From Halobacillus halophilus (GTDB lineage Bacteria; Bacillota; Bacilli; Bacillales; Halobacillaceae): a DNA stretch of 64,000 nucleotides. Position numbers and translations under genes: made by a program. The stretch covers positions 147,066 to 211,065 of the forward strand of contig NZ_JAIVAL010000007.1 of assembly GCF_020171985.1 (NCBI RefSeq), given 5' to 3'. A model generated the notes under the pieces. It was not told the DNA's origin, searched no databases, and worked only from the letters and a program-made list of their open reading frames with translations. This document shows positions 42,739 through 52,700 of this stretch, one piece after another (the stretch's first letter is position 1; each line of letters opens with the position of its first letter).

Positions 42739-43563
42739 CTATCCTTTAACAGAACCAGACGTGAGTCCAGCTACAATTCTTCTCTGGAAAATCAGAACGA
42801 TAATCACAATCGGAATTGTCACGAGAACCGTTGCAGCTGTAATATCTCCCCATGGAATGGAATATTGACTTTGGTATAGCGAGATACCCACAGGCACAGT
42901 TTTCATCGCATCTTTTGTATTAATCGTGAGAGCGAATAAATACTCATTCCAGGCAGCAATAAACACAAGGATAGCTGTTGTAAAAACGCCCGGAGCAGCT
43001 AACGGTAAAATGATTTTTCTAAACGTCTGAAATGGAGTGGCTCCATCGAGCTTAGCTGATTCCTCAAGCGAATAAGGAATGTTCTGGAAAAATGTAGCCA
43101 GGATCCAGATCGCAAGCGGGAGACTGATGGTGATGTAAGGAATCACAAGCCCCGGGTACGTGTTCCGCAGCCCGAAATCCGTCACAAAGTCGTAGATTGG
43201 CGAAATAATCGCAATGGGCGGGAACATAGATGATGCAAGCACCACCCCAAGAATCACACTCTTAAACCGGATGGGCAGACGAGTCACGGCATAAGCTGTA
43301 AAGGCCGCACAGCCTATAGCCAAAATCGTCGTTGCCCCCGACACGATAAAACTGTTCAGCATATAACGAAGCAACGGGCGCGTCGTTAAAGCTGATTCAT
43401 AGGATTGAAACGAAATCCCAGAGCCGAACCACGCAAAAGGTGACCCGAATATATCCCCGAGGGGCTTAATTGATGTCAAGAATATCCATAGGAATGGAAA
43501 CATGACAAGAAAGACAAATACGATTAAAAATAAGTAAAACCACGGTCCTGCTTTTCGCTGCAT
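42739..43563 (-). CDS. Sugar ABC transporter permease (MalG type)
   Basis: A 274-residue inner-membrane permease with six helices. The cytoplasmic coupling loop EESAKLDGATPFQTFRKIILPLAAPG (near residues 169-194) is the EAA motif that contacts the ATPase. The C-terminus (QRRIVAGLTSGSVKG) is the typical MalG end. It pairs with the larger permease just upstream. AGGAGG precedes the ATG. The operon has no ATPase gene, so a shared MsmX/MsmK-type ATPase encoded elsewhere is expected, as in other Bacilli. Confidence 0.94.
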   Translation of the reverse strand: MQRKAGPWFYLFLIVFVFLVMFPFLWIFLTSIKPLGDIFGSPFAWFGSGISFQSYESALTTRPLLRYMLNSFIVSGATTILAIGCAAFTAYAVTRLPIRFKSVILGVVLASSMFPPIAIISPIYDFVTDFGLRNTYPGLVIPYITISLPLAIWILATFFQNIPYSLEESAKLDGATPFQTFRKIILPLAAPGVFTTAILVFIAAWNEYLFALTINTKDAMKTVPVGISLYQSQYSIPWGDITAATVLVTIPIVIIVLIFQRRIVAGLTSGSVKG

Positions 43564-43595
43564 AATGCGCCTCCTAACTGGGTAAGTTTAGTATC

Positions 43596-44918
43596 TTAAC
43601 CTTTTTGTTTTCCTGCCATAAGGTCAGAACCGATAAACCGGATAAACAGGGTACTGATAATCGCGACGCAGATAAAGACGATGACGGAAAGAGCCGATCC
43701 TGCCCCGAAGTTCTGCTGGGCGAATAACACTTTGTAGGCGTAAACGGAAACCGCCTCTGTCGCGTTGGCTGGCCCGCCTCCTGTTAATACGTAGATCAAG
43801 TCGAATACCCGGAACGCGTCCAGCGTTCGGAATAATAGCGCAACCAGAATCGTAGACCGAAGCATAGGTAGCGTAATTTTGTAAAACCGGTTCCACGCAT
43901 TCGCCCCGTCCACTTGTGCAGATTCATAGAGTTGATGCGGAATCGTCTGTAAACCCGCCAGTAACAGTAACGCCATGTAAGGTGTGGTTTTCCACACATC
44001 TGTGAAAATAATGGAGAAAATCGCTCCTGCACTTGTCGTTAGAAGCTGACCGGCATCCTGAATGATTCCGAGCTGCTCGAAATAGTGAGCGACTACTCCT
44101 GATTGACCATCATACAGGAATTTCCAAATCATCGCAGACACCGCAGTCGGGATTGCCCACGGTACTAGAACCGACGCACGCACCGCTCCTCGTCCAAAAA
44201 ATGCCCGGTTAATTAAAAGAGCGATGGCCAGTCCTAAGACCAGCTCAAAAAATACGGAGACGACGGTGAACAGCGTGGTGACCCCGATGGACTGCCATAG
44301 TCTCGACTCCTGGAGATACTGAGCATAATTCCCAAAGCCTACGAAGTTCTCCTTCATAAAGCTTGAATCCATTAGTTTGATCTGACCGGATAAGTCGCTT
44401 AACCTGGTCGCCATCGCCCCCTCTTGTTCGCTTGAAAGCGAAGCCAGCGATTCTGATTGTTCGGTTAAGTACGTCGAATAATCTTTCTTAAAGGACTCAT
44501 CTATGGATACGTATTTCAGTGATTGATCTTTTACAGCATAGTGAGAACGAACCGTTTCCAATACTTCATTGAACTTCTCTTCGTGATCTCCTTCAGACAG
44601 GAAGGTGTTGTGCCGTTCGTTAATTCCCTGCTGAATCGTTTCTACTTCGTTCGTCACTTCTTCTGCACTGGACTCTGCAAGAATTTCCTCTATGGTCTTA
44701 TTCACGAAATCATAGTTGTCCGCATACCGCTCCATGTTAATCTCACTCCCAAGTGTACGCTGGGAAAGAGACGGATCATTAAGGCGGTAATCAAATAAGC
44801 TGTTCCAAAACGACAGCATAATCGGCCACAATACTATAACCGCGATTAGGATTAAGGATGGCGCTACCATCGCGTACCCTAGCTGCTTCTCGCTAAGCGA
44901 GAATCGACGCTTACTCAT
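43596..44918 (-). CDS. Sugar ABC transporter permease (MalF type) with acidic insert
   Basis: A 440-residue permease, about 130 residues longer than usual MsmF/AmyD-type proteins. After the first helix (residues 12-35) it carries an extra segment (about 48-180) that is acidic, helical and polar; this would project outside the cell. The usual FVGFGNYAQYL and the helices with EAA loop (YESAQVDGANAWNRFYKITLP) follow in the second half. The insert may bind sugar-loaded receptor or stabilise the complex in salt. AAGGAGG precedes the ATG. Together with the gene at 42.7 kb it forms the translocation pore. Confidence 0.92.
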   Translation of the reverse strand: MSKRRFSLSEKQLGYAMVAPSLILIAVIVLWPIMLSFWNSLFDYRLNDPSLSQRTLGSEINMERYADNYDFVNKTIEEILAESSAEEVTNEVETIQQGINERHNTFLSEGDHEEKFNEVLETVRSHYAVKDQSLKYVSIDESFKKDYSTYLTEQSESLASLSSEQEGAMATRLSDLSGQIKLMDSSFMKENFVGFGNYAQYLQESRLWQSIGVTTLFTVVSVFFELVLGLAIALLINRAFFGRGAVRASVLVPWAIPTAVSAMIWKFLYDGQSGVVAHYFEQLGIIQDAGQLLTTSAGAIFSIIFTDVWKTTPYMALLLLAGLQTIPHQLYESAQVDGANAWNRFYKITLPMLRSTILVALLFRTLDAFRVFDLIYVLTGGGPANATEAVSVYAYKVLFAQQNFGAGSALSVIVFICVAIISTLFIRFIGSDLMAGKQKG

Positions 44919-44939
44919 ATTTCATCCTCCTTCTCGCTT

Positions 44940-46217
44940 TTATTCGTTAACAACGTTTTCAATTTCTCTCTGCATATTCTGCGCAGCTTGTTCTGGCGAG
45001 ACATCTCCAGCCAGGGCTTTTGAGATCTCAATCTGAATAATATCCGTAATCTTTGGATAATTCGGTGTAACCGGACGAGGCACAGCATTCTGTAAAGTTT
45101 CCACAAACGCCTCGTTCGCAAATACTGGAGAAGCTTCTTTTACCGCTTCATTGTCATAAAGTGATTTGATCGTCGGAGCTGTGCCTCCTACGGTAGCGCT
45201 GATCTTCTGCCCTTCTTTACCTGTCATAAACTTAACAAACTCCCAGGCAGCTTCTGGATGTTCCGTGTACTTATTGATCATCGTGACCCAGCCACCCAGC
45301 GTAGATGCGGACTGCTCATCACCTTTAGGCAGCAAGGAGAAACCGACATCCCCTGCAACCTGAGACTTATCTTCATTCGCTGAAGAAGCTTGCATATAAG
45401 GCCAGTTCCGGGCAAAGACCGTATTCCCTTGAATAAAAGCGGTTTCAGTTTCAAGCTCCGTAAAATTTAAAATGTTGTTTGGAACGTAGTCAGACTGGGC
45501 GATTTCGGTCATTTTACGAATCCCTTCAATCGCTTCCGGGTTATCAACAACCACTTCTCCAACATCGTTAATAACCTCTCCGCCATAAGCATGTATGAAT
45601 TCAATCGCGTTAACGACAATCCCTTCATACTGGTTGGCCTGCATAACATAGCCGAAATTGGTCCCTGCTTCCCCTTTAAGATTCCCTGCCATTTCACTCA
45701 GTTCATCCCAGGTCTCAGGCGGCTCGTCTACGATATCGCTTCGGTAATATAATAAACCGGCGTCGGTAAACTTCGGCATCGCCCACGTCCGTCCATTGAA
45801 GGTTACGGAATCAACGGTTCCTTCGAAATATTTGTTCATATCGATGTTATCCTCTTCGATAAACCGGTCCAATCCCATAACGTAACCGGCTTGAGCGAAT
45901 TCCGCCGGCCACACCACATCCGCATCGAATACATCTATTTCTGCACTTCGGCCGCTCAGGGTCGTAACATACTGATCATGCTGCTGCCCACTGTCCGACG
46001 GCATTTCCCGGTACTTGATGTTAATGTTCGGATGCTCTTCTTCAAAAGCCTCGATCAGCTTCGCATTTCCTTCTGTTGTGTCGACACCTCTCGCATAAAC
46101 GAGCGTAACTTCATCACTGTCGCCAGCGGCTTCATCTGAACTGCACCCTGCAACAAGCAGGAGACTCACCATGATTCCCGATAGAATCCCCTGTCTTATT
46201 GGTCTTTTTTTCATCAT
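44940..46217 (-). CDS. ABC sugar-binding lipoprotein
   Basis: A 425-residue extracellular solute-binding protein with the lipoprotein signal MMKKRPIRQGILSGIMVSLL then LVAGC (lipobox, Cys about 25). The mature fold is the usual two-domain binding protein of family 1 (TDAGLLYYRSDI, SDVVWP-type, WEFVKFMTGKEGQKISATVGGTAP). Substrate is presumably an alpha-glucoside. The ATG at 46217 (or the adjacent ATG at 46214) follows AGGAGG. It is the first gene of the operon, behind an exact 16-bp palindrome (46268-46283). Confidence 0.93.
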   Translation of the reverse strand: MMKKRPIRQGILSGIMVSLLLVAGCSSDEAAGDSDEVTLVYARGVDTTEGNAKLIEAFEEEHPNINIKYREMPSDSGQQHDQYVTTLSGRSAEIDVFDADVVWPAEFAQAGYVMGLDRFIEEDNIDMNKYFEGTVDSVTFNGRTWAMPKFTDAGLLYYRSDIVDEPPETWDELSEMAGNLKGEAGTNFGYVMQANQYEGIVVNAIEFIHAYGGEVINDVGEVVVDNPEAIEGIRKMTEIAQSDYVPNNILNFTELETETAFIQGNTVFARNWPYMQASSANEDKSQVAGDVGFSLLPKGDEQSASTLGGWVTMINKYTEHPEAAWEFVKFMTGKEGQKISATVGGTAPTIKSLYDNEAVKEASPVFANEAFVETLQNAVPRPVTPNYPKITDIIQIEISKALAGDVSPEQAAQNMQREIENVVNE

Positions 46218-46267
46218 GCTCCCTCCTTTTTGATTAAAACGAATATGTAACCTTTCATACAACCAAC

Positions 46268-46288
46268 TGTAAATTAATTTACATTATA
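46268..46288 (-). promoter_or_regulatory. Palindromic operator next to the -10 box of the sugar operon
   Basis: The perfect 16-bp palindrome TGTAAATTAATTTACA (46268-46283) abuts a TATAAT (46283-46288, minus strand). A repressor there would block transcription start. The regulator is not in the window. Confidence 0.6.
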
Positions 46289-46369
46289 ATTCAAATTATT
46301 CTAAATATTTCATTTAAATTTATATAGAATTACATAGTTTTCCGATTGTAAGGGTTGGATATGGTCATA

Positions 46370-46413
46370 AAAAAATACCTGTTGGATCTATGCCCCAATA
46401 GGTATTTCTTTTA
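46370..46413 (-). terminator. Terminator of the MFS gene
   Basis: AAATACCTATTGG/CCAACAGGTATTT stem followed by TTTTTTT on the minus strand, downstream of the MFS stop codon. Confidence 0.85.
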
Positions 46414-46536
46414 TCTTATTATGAATCTACTACAAATATTCTTAATTGGTTGTAAGTTTATTTTTGTGAGATTTGCTCTCCTGGTGGACAATCTTTTCTA
46501 TTCATTTTATGGGGATTAACACTCGCTATATCGTGT

Positions 46537-47748
46537 TTAAGCAGCGTTCCGTTCCATACCACGGAGCCAGCTCGTTAAGAACACAGCTCCTACTACCATG
46601 ACACCGCCAATCCAAGGGGTGTGTATCAAACCTAAGTTATCCACGATCAAACCTCCGACAAACGAACCAATAGCAATCCCTACATTAAAAGCAGCAATGT
46701 TAAGAGCAGAGGCTACATTAACCGCGGAAGGCACATATTTCTCTGCTAGATTCACCACGAGAATCTGTAAGCCCGGCACATTCATAAATGCAAATAAGCC
46801 CATAAGGAAAATCATGATCAGGCCGAAGACTTTAAATGGAGCTGCGAACGCTAACAGGAATAAAGTCACCGCCTGCAGCAGGAACATAGTTGATAAGGCT
46901 TTTAGGGTGTTTTTATCTGAAGCTTTACCTCCAATTACGTTACCAATTGCTACAGCCGCTCCGTACAATAGCAGAATAGCACTCACCCATTTGGCACTGA
47001 ATCCTGTAACCTCCTGTAATAAAGGAGTCAGATATGTGAAAGCAACAAAGGTACCGCCGTACCCTAATGCGGTAATGACAAAGGCTAGAATTAAGCGGCT
47101 ATTACGTAGAATCTTTAATTGCTCACTAAACTTCGCTGGTGGAGCTTCTTTTAAATTTTTGGGAACTAGGATCGCACTTGCGATAATTCCAATGACTCCT
47201 AATAAGGCAACGCCCCAGAATGTGGCTCTCCATCCAAAGGCCTGGCCGATGAATGTACCAAGCGGAACCCCTGTAACCGTCGCAACGGTTAATCCTGTAA
47301 ACATAAAGGCTATGGCGCTTGCCCGCTTATGCGCGGGTACTAAGTCTGCCGCAATGGTTGAGCCTATGGAAAAAAAGATTCCGTGCGAGAAAGCGGTAAT
47401 AAATCGTGCCACGAGCAATAACCCAAAACTGGTGGATAACGCGGCCACCGAATTCCCTACAATGAATAGAACCATCAAAGACATGAGCAACGACTTACGA
47501 CTCATTTTACTTGTTAAGGCTGTTAAAACCGGTGCCCCTATCGCAACACCGATTGCATACCCTGATATCAATAAACCCGCGAGAGTAATGGAAATAGATA
47601 AATCGTCAGCAATTGATGACAATAAACCAACGGGCACAAACTCTGTCGTTCCAATTCCGAAGGCACTAATCGCTAAGGCAATTAAAGCGGGAGTGCCTCC
47701 TTTGGTTTCAGACTGATTGTGATTTACGGCTGCTGTTTGAGAACTCAT
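46537..47748 (-). CDS. MFS transporter (AraJ/YdhP/Bcr-like efflux)
   Basis: A 403-residue major-facilitator protein with twelve helices of the sugar/drug-efflux (AraJ, YdhP) type. The first helix AISAFGIGTTEFVPVGLLSSIADDL and the repeat of SRKSLLMSLMVLFIVGNSVA near the second helix are characteristic. ATG 47748 is preceded by AAGGAGG at 8 bases; an upstream GTG has no site. It is divergent from an HxlR regulator, with two palindromes in the region between, so it is probably induced by electrophiles or a drug. Terminator follows. Confidence 0.92.
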   Translation of the reverse strand: MSSQTAAVNHNQSETKGGTPALIALAISAFGIGTTEFVPVGLLSSIADDLSISITLAGLLISGYAIGVAIGAPVLTALTSKMSRKSLLMSLMVLFIVGNSVAALSTSFGLLLVARFITAFSHGIFFSIGSTIAADLVPAHKRASAIAFMFTGLTVATVTGVPLGTFIGQAFGWRATFWGVALLGVIGIIASAILVPKNLKEAPPAKFSEQLKILRNSRLILAFVITALGYGGTFVAFTYLTPLLQEVTGFSAKWVSAILLLYGAAVAIGNVIGGKASDKNTLKALSTMFLLQAVTLFLLAFAAPFKVFGLIMIFLMGLFAFMNVPGLQILVVNLAEKYVPSAVNVASALNIAAFNVGIAIGSFVGGLIVDNLGLIHTPWIGGVMVVGAVFLTSWLRGMERNAA

Positions 47749-47861
47749 TAAAAAAGCCTCCTTCTTTCCTATACATATTAATTGAGTGATACTCACGAAG
47801 GCGCCTTTCGTTTTCTCAGTAATCCCCATTATAGAAGGTAGAAAGATTTATGGAAGTACGC

Positions 47862-47891
47862 ACTTTAAAGTCACGTAGGTACTAAAAAGTA
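47862..47891. promoter_or_regulatory. Two HxlR-type operator palindromes
   Basis: ACTTTAAAGT (47862-47871) and TACTAAAAAGTA (47880-47891) are perfect or near-perfect palindromes 19 bases apart in the divergent MFS/HxlR region, resembling the TACT-N4-AGTA sites of YodB/HypR-like regulators. Confidence 0.5.
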
Positions 47892-48083
47892 ACATTTGTA
47901 TCGTTATAGGCTTGAGCACAGGTGAATTTATGTACAAATATGTAATGGCTTCTCAATGGAAGTCGTGAACAATTTGAAAGATTGGACCGATACGCAGCAT
48001 TAAGCTTGGATAAATACTTATCCCTGTGTTACTTTAAACGATAATGAATAATCATTTTATGGAAATTGAAAGAAGGAATTATA

Positions 48084-48446
48084 ATGAAAAAATATAATAT
48101 CCCAGTAGAAGCAGCTCTTGAAGTAATAGGCGGAAAGTGGAAGGTGGTTATATTATGCCATCTGATCAAACAGGAACTAAGAACAAGCGAACTTAAACGG
48201 TTAATGCCGGGAATAACTCAGAAAATGCTCACTCAGCAGTTAAGGGAATTAGAAGAAGACGGAGTGGTAGATCGAGTGGTTTTCAACCAGGTACCTCCTA
48301 AAGTTATATATAAGCTCACGGACTACGGCTGGTCTGTGAAACCAGCTTTGGATATGCTTTGTGCCTGGGGTGAAAAGCACATTGAAAACACATATCCCGA
48401 TAAATCGGAAGTACTTTTAGACGAATCAGAACTGCAAAATGTATAG
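48084..48446 (+). CDS. HxlR family winged-helix regulator
   Basis: A 120-residue regulator of the HxlR (DUF24) family. Signature: VEAALEVIGGKWKVVILCHL near residues 6-25, then LRTSELKRLMPGITQKMLTQ and a Val/Arg-rich wing. The conserved N-terminal Cys of redox members (C6-like) is replaced: the first Cys is at residue 23 (ILCHLI). ATG 48084 follows AGAAGGAA. It is divergent from the MFS gene and probably represses it. A terminator lies just after the stop. Confidence 0.93.
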   Translation: MKKYNIPVEAALEVIGGKWKVVILCHLIKQELRTSELKRLMPGITQKMLTQQLRELEEDGVVDRVVFNQVPPKVIYKLTDYGWSVKPALDMLCAWGEKHIENTYPDKSEVLLDESELQNV

Positions 48447-48453
48447 CCTCTAC

Positions 48454-48495
48454 TGAACACCTCCATGCATGCACTTACATGGAGGTGTTTTTCTA
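48454..48495 (+). terminator. Terminator of the HxlR gene
   Basis: AACACCTCCATG/CATGGAGGTGTT stem followed by TTTTTCT. Confidence 0.9.
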
Positions 48496-48612
48496 TTTTT
48501 TACCCTGAACAGTTTAACGGAACCAGAACGAAGAAGTCTCTCCTCTTTCACCGCTTCCCTCCTATATGCATAGGCTAATGGGGATATAAATGAAAAAACA
48601 GGAGGAAAACGG

Positions 48613-49272
48613 ATGTATTCTCACTATTATCACGTTCCCTATGGCTATCCGCATGTACCTGCCCCCTATCAAGAGCCATCTTATTCACGTTATTCTTATC
48701 CACATTACTTCGCAAATCGGCAAAGCTATTATGACTTCAGGCAGCCTGTAAGAGGTCAGGCCACTTGGACGGAAGGCGGAGCCGTAACCCAATGCGGCAT
48801 TCCATGGTCGAACAATCAATATATGACGGCAGCTGTAGGAAGCAATTCACCATATCAGTGCGGTCAGGCCATCAAGGTTCGTAATGTTACGAACGGAAGA
48901 GTCGTGATTGTAACGGTCGTCGACAAAGTGTCAAATTACCCGGCGAACAAGATAAATCTTCATAGAAAAGCTTTTGAGGCTCTCGGCGCCAATATCGATT
49001 TAGGCGTTATTAACGTCGACATTATCGCCTCTCCCGAACTGGAAGAGGAAAAGTGGGGAAAATATCTGCTTGAGATCATCCAGGCTGCCTATCCGAACTA
49101 TAATGTCACCGATTATAGTAAAGTTAGTCAAAACCAGGTGAACGGCGGGGGAATTCGAGAAGTCTATAAATTCGTTATGCAGTCTCCTCAGGAAACAACC
49201 ACTATCCAGGGGTCGGTTGTCTATAATCCGAATACGGACCGAATCAATTCCATTAACTTTAAAGAAGTATAA
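48613..49272 (+). CDS. DUF3889 protein with RlpA-like fold
   Basis: A 219-residue protein with no signal peptide. Residues 1-50 are rich in Tyr, Pro, Ser and His (YSHYYHVPYGYPHVPAP); a double-psi beta-barrel region (about 50-135, TWTEGGAVTQCGIPW, VTVVDKVSNYPANKINLHRK) is followed by the DUF3889 domain (about 140-219, WGKYLLEIIQAAYPNYNVTD). Expansin-like proteins of this sort act on cell walls; in Bacillaceae they are often linked with spores. Two Cys (61 and 83 region) could be paired. AGGAGG lies before the ATG. Confidence 0.82.
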   Translation: MYSHYYHVPYGYPHVPAPYQEPSYSRYSYPHYFANRQSYYDFRQPVRGQATWTEGGAVTQCGIPWSNNQYMTAAVGSNSPYQCGQAIKVRNVTNGRVVIVTVVDKVSNYPANKINLHRKAFEALGANIDLGVINVDIIASPELEEEKWGKYLLEIIQAAYPNYNVTDYSKVSQNQVNGGGIREVYKFVMQSPQETTTIQGSVVYNPNTDRINSINFKEV

Positions 49273-49294
49273 GCAGCGAAACCAAAACGGTTCA

Positions 49295-49330
49295 AAGAAG
49301 CAGGAAAAACCCCCTGCTTCTCTTTCGTTT
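49295..49330 (+). terminator. Terminator of the DUF3889 gene
   Basis: GAAGCAGG/CCTGCTTC stem followed by TCTTTCGTTT. Confidence 0.8.
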
Positions 49331-49547
49331 GGTAATAAACAACCAAATTATTCCACCTCAGGTCATACAATATTTGGATATTTATAATTTAATATTTTAC
49401 TGAATTAATAAATAATCGACATGATATTTCAAAACGGTTCTTATGTCGCAGGAATTTAGATATGGAAAAATGGACCAAAAGAGGCATACAGGGCCAAAAG
49501 TGGTATAGACGACTATATCATATATACGATACGCTTTTGGTAATAAA

Positions 49548-49561
49548 TGAAAACGCTTACA
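49548..49561 (+). promoter_or_regulatory. CcpA cre site upstream of nagZ-namZ
   Basis: TGAAAACGCTTACA is a 14/14 match to the cre consensus TGWAANCGNTNWCA, 146 bases upstream of the start codon; predicted carbon catabolite repression. Confidence 0.75.
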
Positions 49562-49706
49562 ATAAATACACTCCTCTCCCTTCCCTATTATCCGCTATAA
49601 AACGCACCATGATCTCGCACATAGTCTTTCATGTTTTGCAAAAGCTGGATCATTCACTAGGCTGGTCCACCTTTTTCAAATAGATAAAATTAAGGAGGAA
49701 TGATGA

Positions 49707-52700
49707 ATGAGAAAAATGGGAAAATGGATGTTCATCGTGACGCTTACCATTTGTATGCTGCTTCCGTCGATGTTTTCAAATTCAACGGCGACAGCATCAG
49801 ATGAGGGAAACAAGTCTGATCTGATCATCCTTCAGAATGTTCCGCAGTCGGATGTAACGGTAGAAGGAGACAGCTTTGACCTCAGCGCGTTAAATGTCTA
49901 CGAGGACGGTTATTTCAAAAAGGTGAACGAAGGACTGCATTGGTCTTCGAAAAATCCAAGAGTCGCAAAGGTAGATCAGAACGGGACCGTTACTTTTAGC
50001 GGAAAGCCGGGCCGAGCGTGGATCACGGTTACGAACGGTGATCATAAAGACCGGATCGCCGCACACGTCAAACCGAAGCGTGATGGTGGAGATACTTATA
50101 TTAGTAAGAACATGGTTAAAGAAAAAGGCGACCGTTATGACCTGGTAGCTCATGCACTGGAAAACATGACAATGGAAGAAAAAGTCGGCCAGATGCTGAT
50201 GCCGGACTTTAGAAAATGGGACGGCGAAAATGTAACGAAAATGCTGCCTGAGATTGAAGAGCAAGTGAAGAAATATCACCTCGGCGGCGTCATTTTATTT
50301 CGTGAAAATGTCGTGACAACCGAACAGACCGCAGAACTCGTGTCCGATTACCAAACAGCCGCTGAAAAATATGGTTTACTGATGACCATTGATCAGGAAG
50401 GCGGCATCGTGACGCGTTTACAATCAGGGACGGATTTCCCTGGGAACATGGCCTTGGGAGCTACACGTTCTGAGGAAATCACACAAAATGTTGGACAAGC
50501 AATCGGAGAAGAGCTCTCTTCTCTAGGCATTAATATGAACCTTGCACCCGTTATGGACGTGAATAACAATCCGGATAATCCGGTCATTGGCGTGCGGTCC
50601 TTCGGCGGAAACCCTGAGCTTGTTGCTCAAATGGGCGTAGCTTATACAAAAGGCCTGCAGGAAACAGGTGTAGCCGCGACCGCTAAACACTTCCCGGGTC
50701 ACGGAGATACTGCAGTTGACTCCCACTTAGGGCTTCCGGAAGTTCCACATGATAAAGAACGTTTGAAAGAAGTGGAACTGTATCCTTTCCAAAAAGCCAT
50801 GGATGCAGGAATTGATGCTGTTATGACCGCACATGTTACCTTCCCTAAGATTGACGACACGAAAGTAATCTCGAAAAAAGACGGCACGGAAATTGCCCTA
50901 CCGGCAACCTTATCGAAGAAAGTCCTGACCGGGCTGATGAGAGAGGAAATGGGCTATGATGGTGTGGTCATTACAGACGCACTGAACATGAACGCCATCC
51001 AGGATCATTTCGGACCTGTTGATGCCGTAATTCGATCCATTAAAGCAGGTACAGATATCGTGCTTATGCCAGTCGGTTTGGAAAAAGTGGCGAATGGCAT
51101 TTATGAAGCGATTGATTCCGGAGAGATTGAGATGGACACCATCAACAAATCTGTGGAGCGAATTTTAACGTTAAAATTAAATCACGGCATCATCAAATCA
51201 GAAAATCCAACGTCTATCGATGAAAAAATCGCAGCAGCCGAACAGGTGGTTGGATCTGAAGCTCATAAACAAGTCGAAGAAAAAGCAGCTGAACAGTCCA
51301 TCACATTAGTTCAAAACGACAACGTCCTCCCTCTTGAATTGGACGAAGATGAAGAGGTAGTGGTGGTTGGAAACTCATTCAGTGAGGAATTGGCCGAGCA
51401 GGTGAAGAAACACCACGAAAACACCACTCTCATTAAGAGCAGTTCGAGTGCCTTGTCTGATGAGCAAAAAGAACAGGTGAAAAACGCAGATCAAGTCATT
51501 GTTGGTACCTACACCTACAATGTATCCACTCGTTCGGAAGATCATCCGCAAATGCAGCTCATGCATGAAGTGATGAATACGACTGATGGCGACGTAATCG
51601 GTGTCGGCATCCGTAATCCATATGACGTTATGGCGTATCCGGAAGTGGACGCCTTTATCGCTCAATATGGCTTCAGAGCTGCCAGCTTCGAGGCCACAGC
51701 CGAAACCATTTTTGGTGCAAACAATCCAACCGGTAAATTGCCCGTTGCCATTCCAAGTGAGGATGGCGGGACATTATTCCCGTATGGTACAGGCTTAAGC
51801 TATGGCGATCACAATGACGAAGACGAGGAAGAGAATAAAGATGAACAAGATGGTTCTTTTCAGCTTGGCGTGGAAGAACTATTAGATGAAGAAAAAGCAC
51901 TGATTGAAGGCAAAAAGGTGGGCTTAATTACAAATCCGACCGGTGTTGATCAGGAACTGAACAGCATTGTCGACATTCTTTATAATGATGAGGATGTAGA
52001 CTTGACAGCTCTATACGGACCGGAACACGGAGTGCGGGGAAGTGCACAGGCGGGTGAATACGTAGATTTCTATACAGATGAGCAGACGGGACTGCCTGTG
52101 TACAGTTTGTATGGCAAAACCCGTAAACCGACCCCTGAAATGCTTGAGGATATTGATGTGTTAATGTTCGACATTCAGGATGTTGGAACACGTTTCTATA
52201 CGTATATTTACACGATGGCCTATGCTATGGAAGCCGCTGAGGAGAACGACATTCCATTTATCGTCCTCGACAGTCCTAATCCAATTGGCGGCGATAAAGT
52301 TCAAGGGCCGGTATTGGATACAGATTACAAGTCGTTTGTCGGGAATTATCCTATCCCCTTACGCCACGGGATGACCGTTGGTGAGCTTGCTAAACTTTTC
52401 AATAATGAATATGACATTGGGGCAGATTTAACGGTCGTGGAAATGGACGGGTATGAGCGCAGCATGGACTACAACGACACCGATATGTCGTTTGTCGCTC
52501 CCTCCCCTAACATGCCGACCGTCGATACAGCTTATGTTTATCCAGGCGCTGCTTTAATTGAAGGAACCAATGTTTCAGAAGGACGCGGCACTACGCGGCC
52601 ATTTGAATTAATTGGCGCTCCTTACATTAATAGTACAGAACTGGCAGCTGCAATGAATAAACTGGACTTACCTGGCGTCAGGTTCCGAGCAGCCTCGTTC

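Larger units (their letters stand above)
46218..46536. other. 320-bp intergenic region
   Basis: Promoter side of the sugar operon (palindrome and -10) plus the terminator of the upstream MFS gene; the remainder is AT-rich without genes. Confidence 0.5.
49273..49706. other. 434-bp intergenic region before the NagZ-NamZ gene
   Basis: Contains a terminator (49295-49330), the repeat motif TTCCACCTCAGGTCAT (49351-49366), AT-rich DNA, a CcpA site (49548-49561) and the ribosome site. A 73-codon frame at 49462 has no ribosome site and is ignored. Confidence 0.6.

Noticed and set aside
46598..47716. 372-codon plus-strand open frame
   Set aside because: Exactly antisense to the MFS gene 46537-47748, without ribosome site; product is hydrophobic-codon mirror composition (Thr/Ala/Pro/Lys).
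49462..49683. 73-codon plus-strand frame before nagZ-namZ
   Set aside because: No ribosome site, AT-rich promoter context, and it overlaps the cre site.
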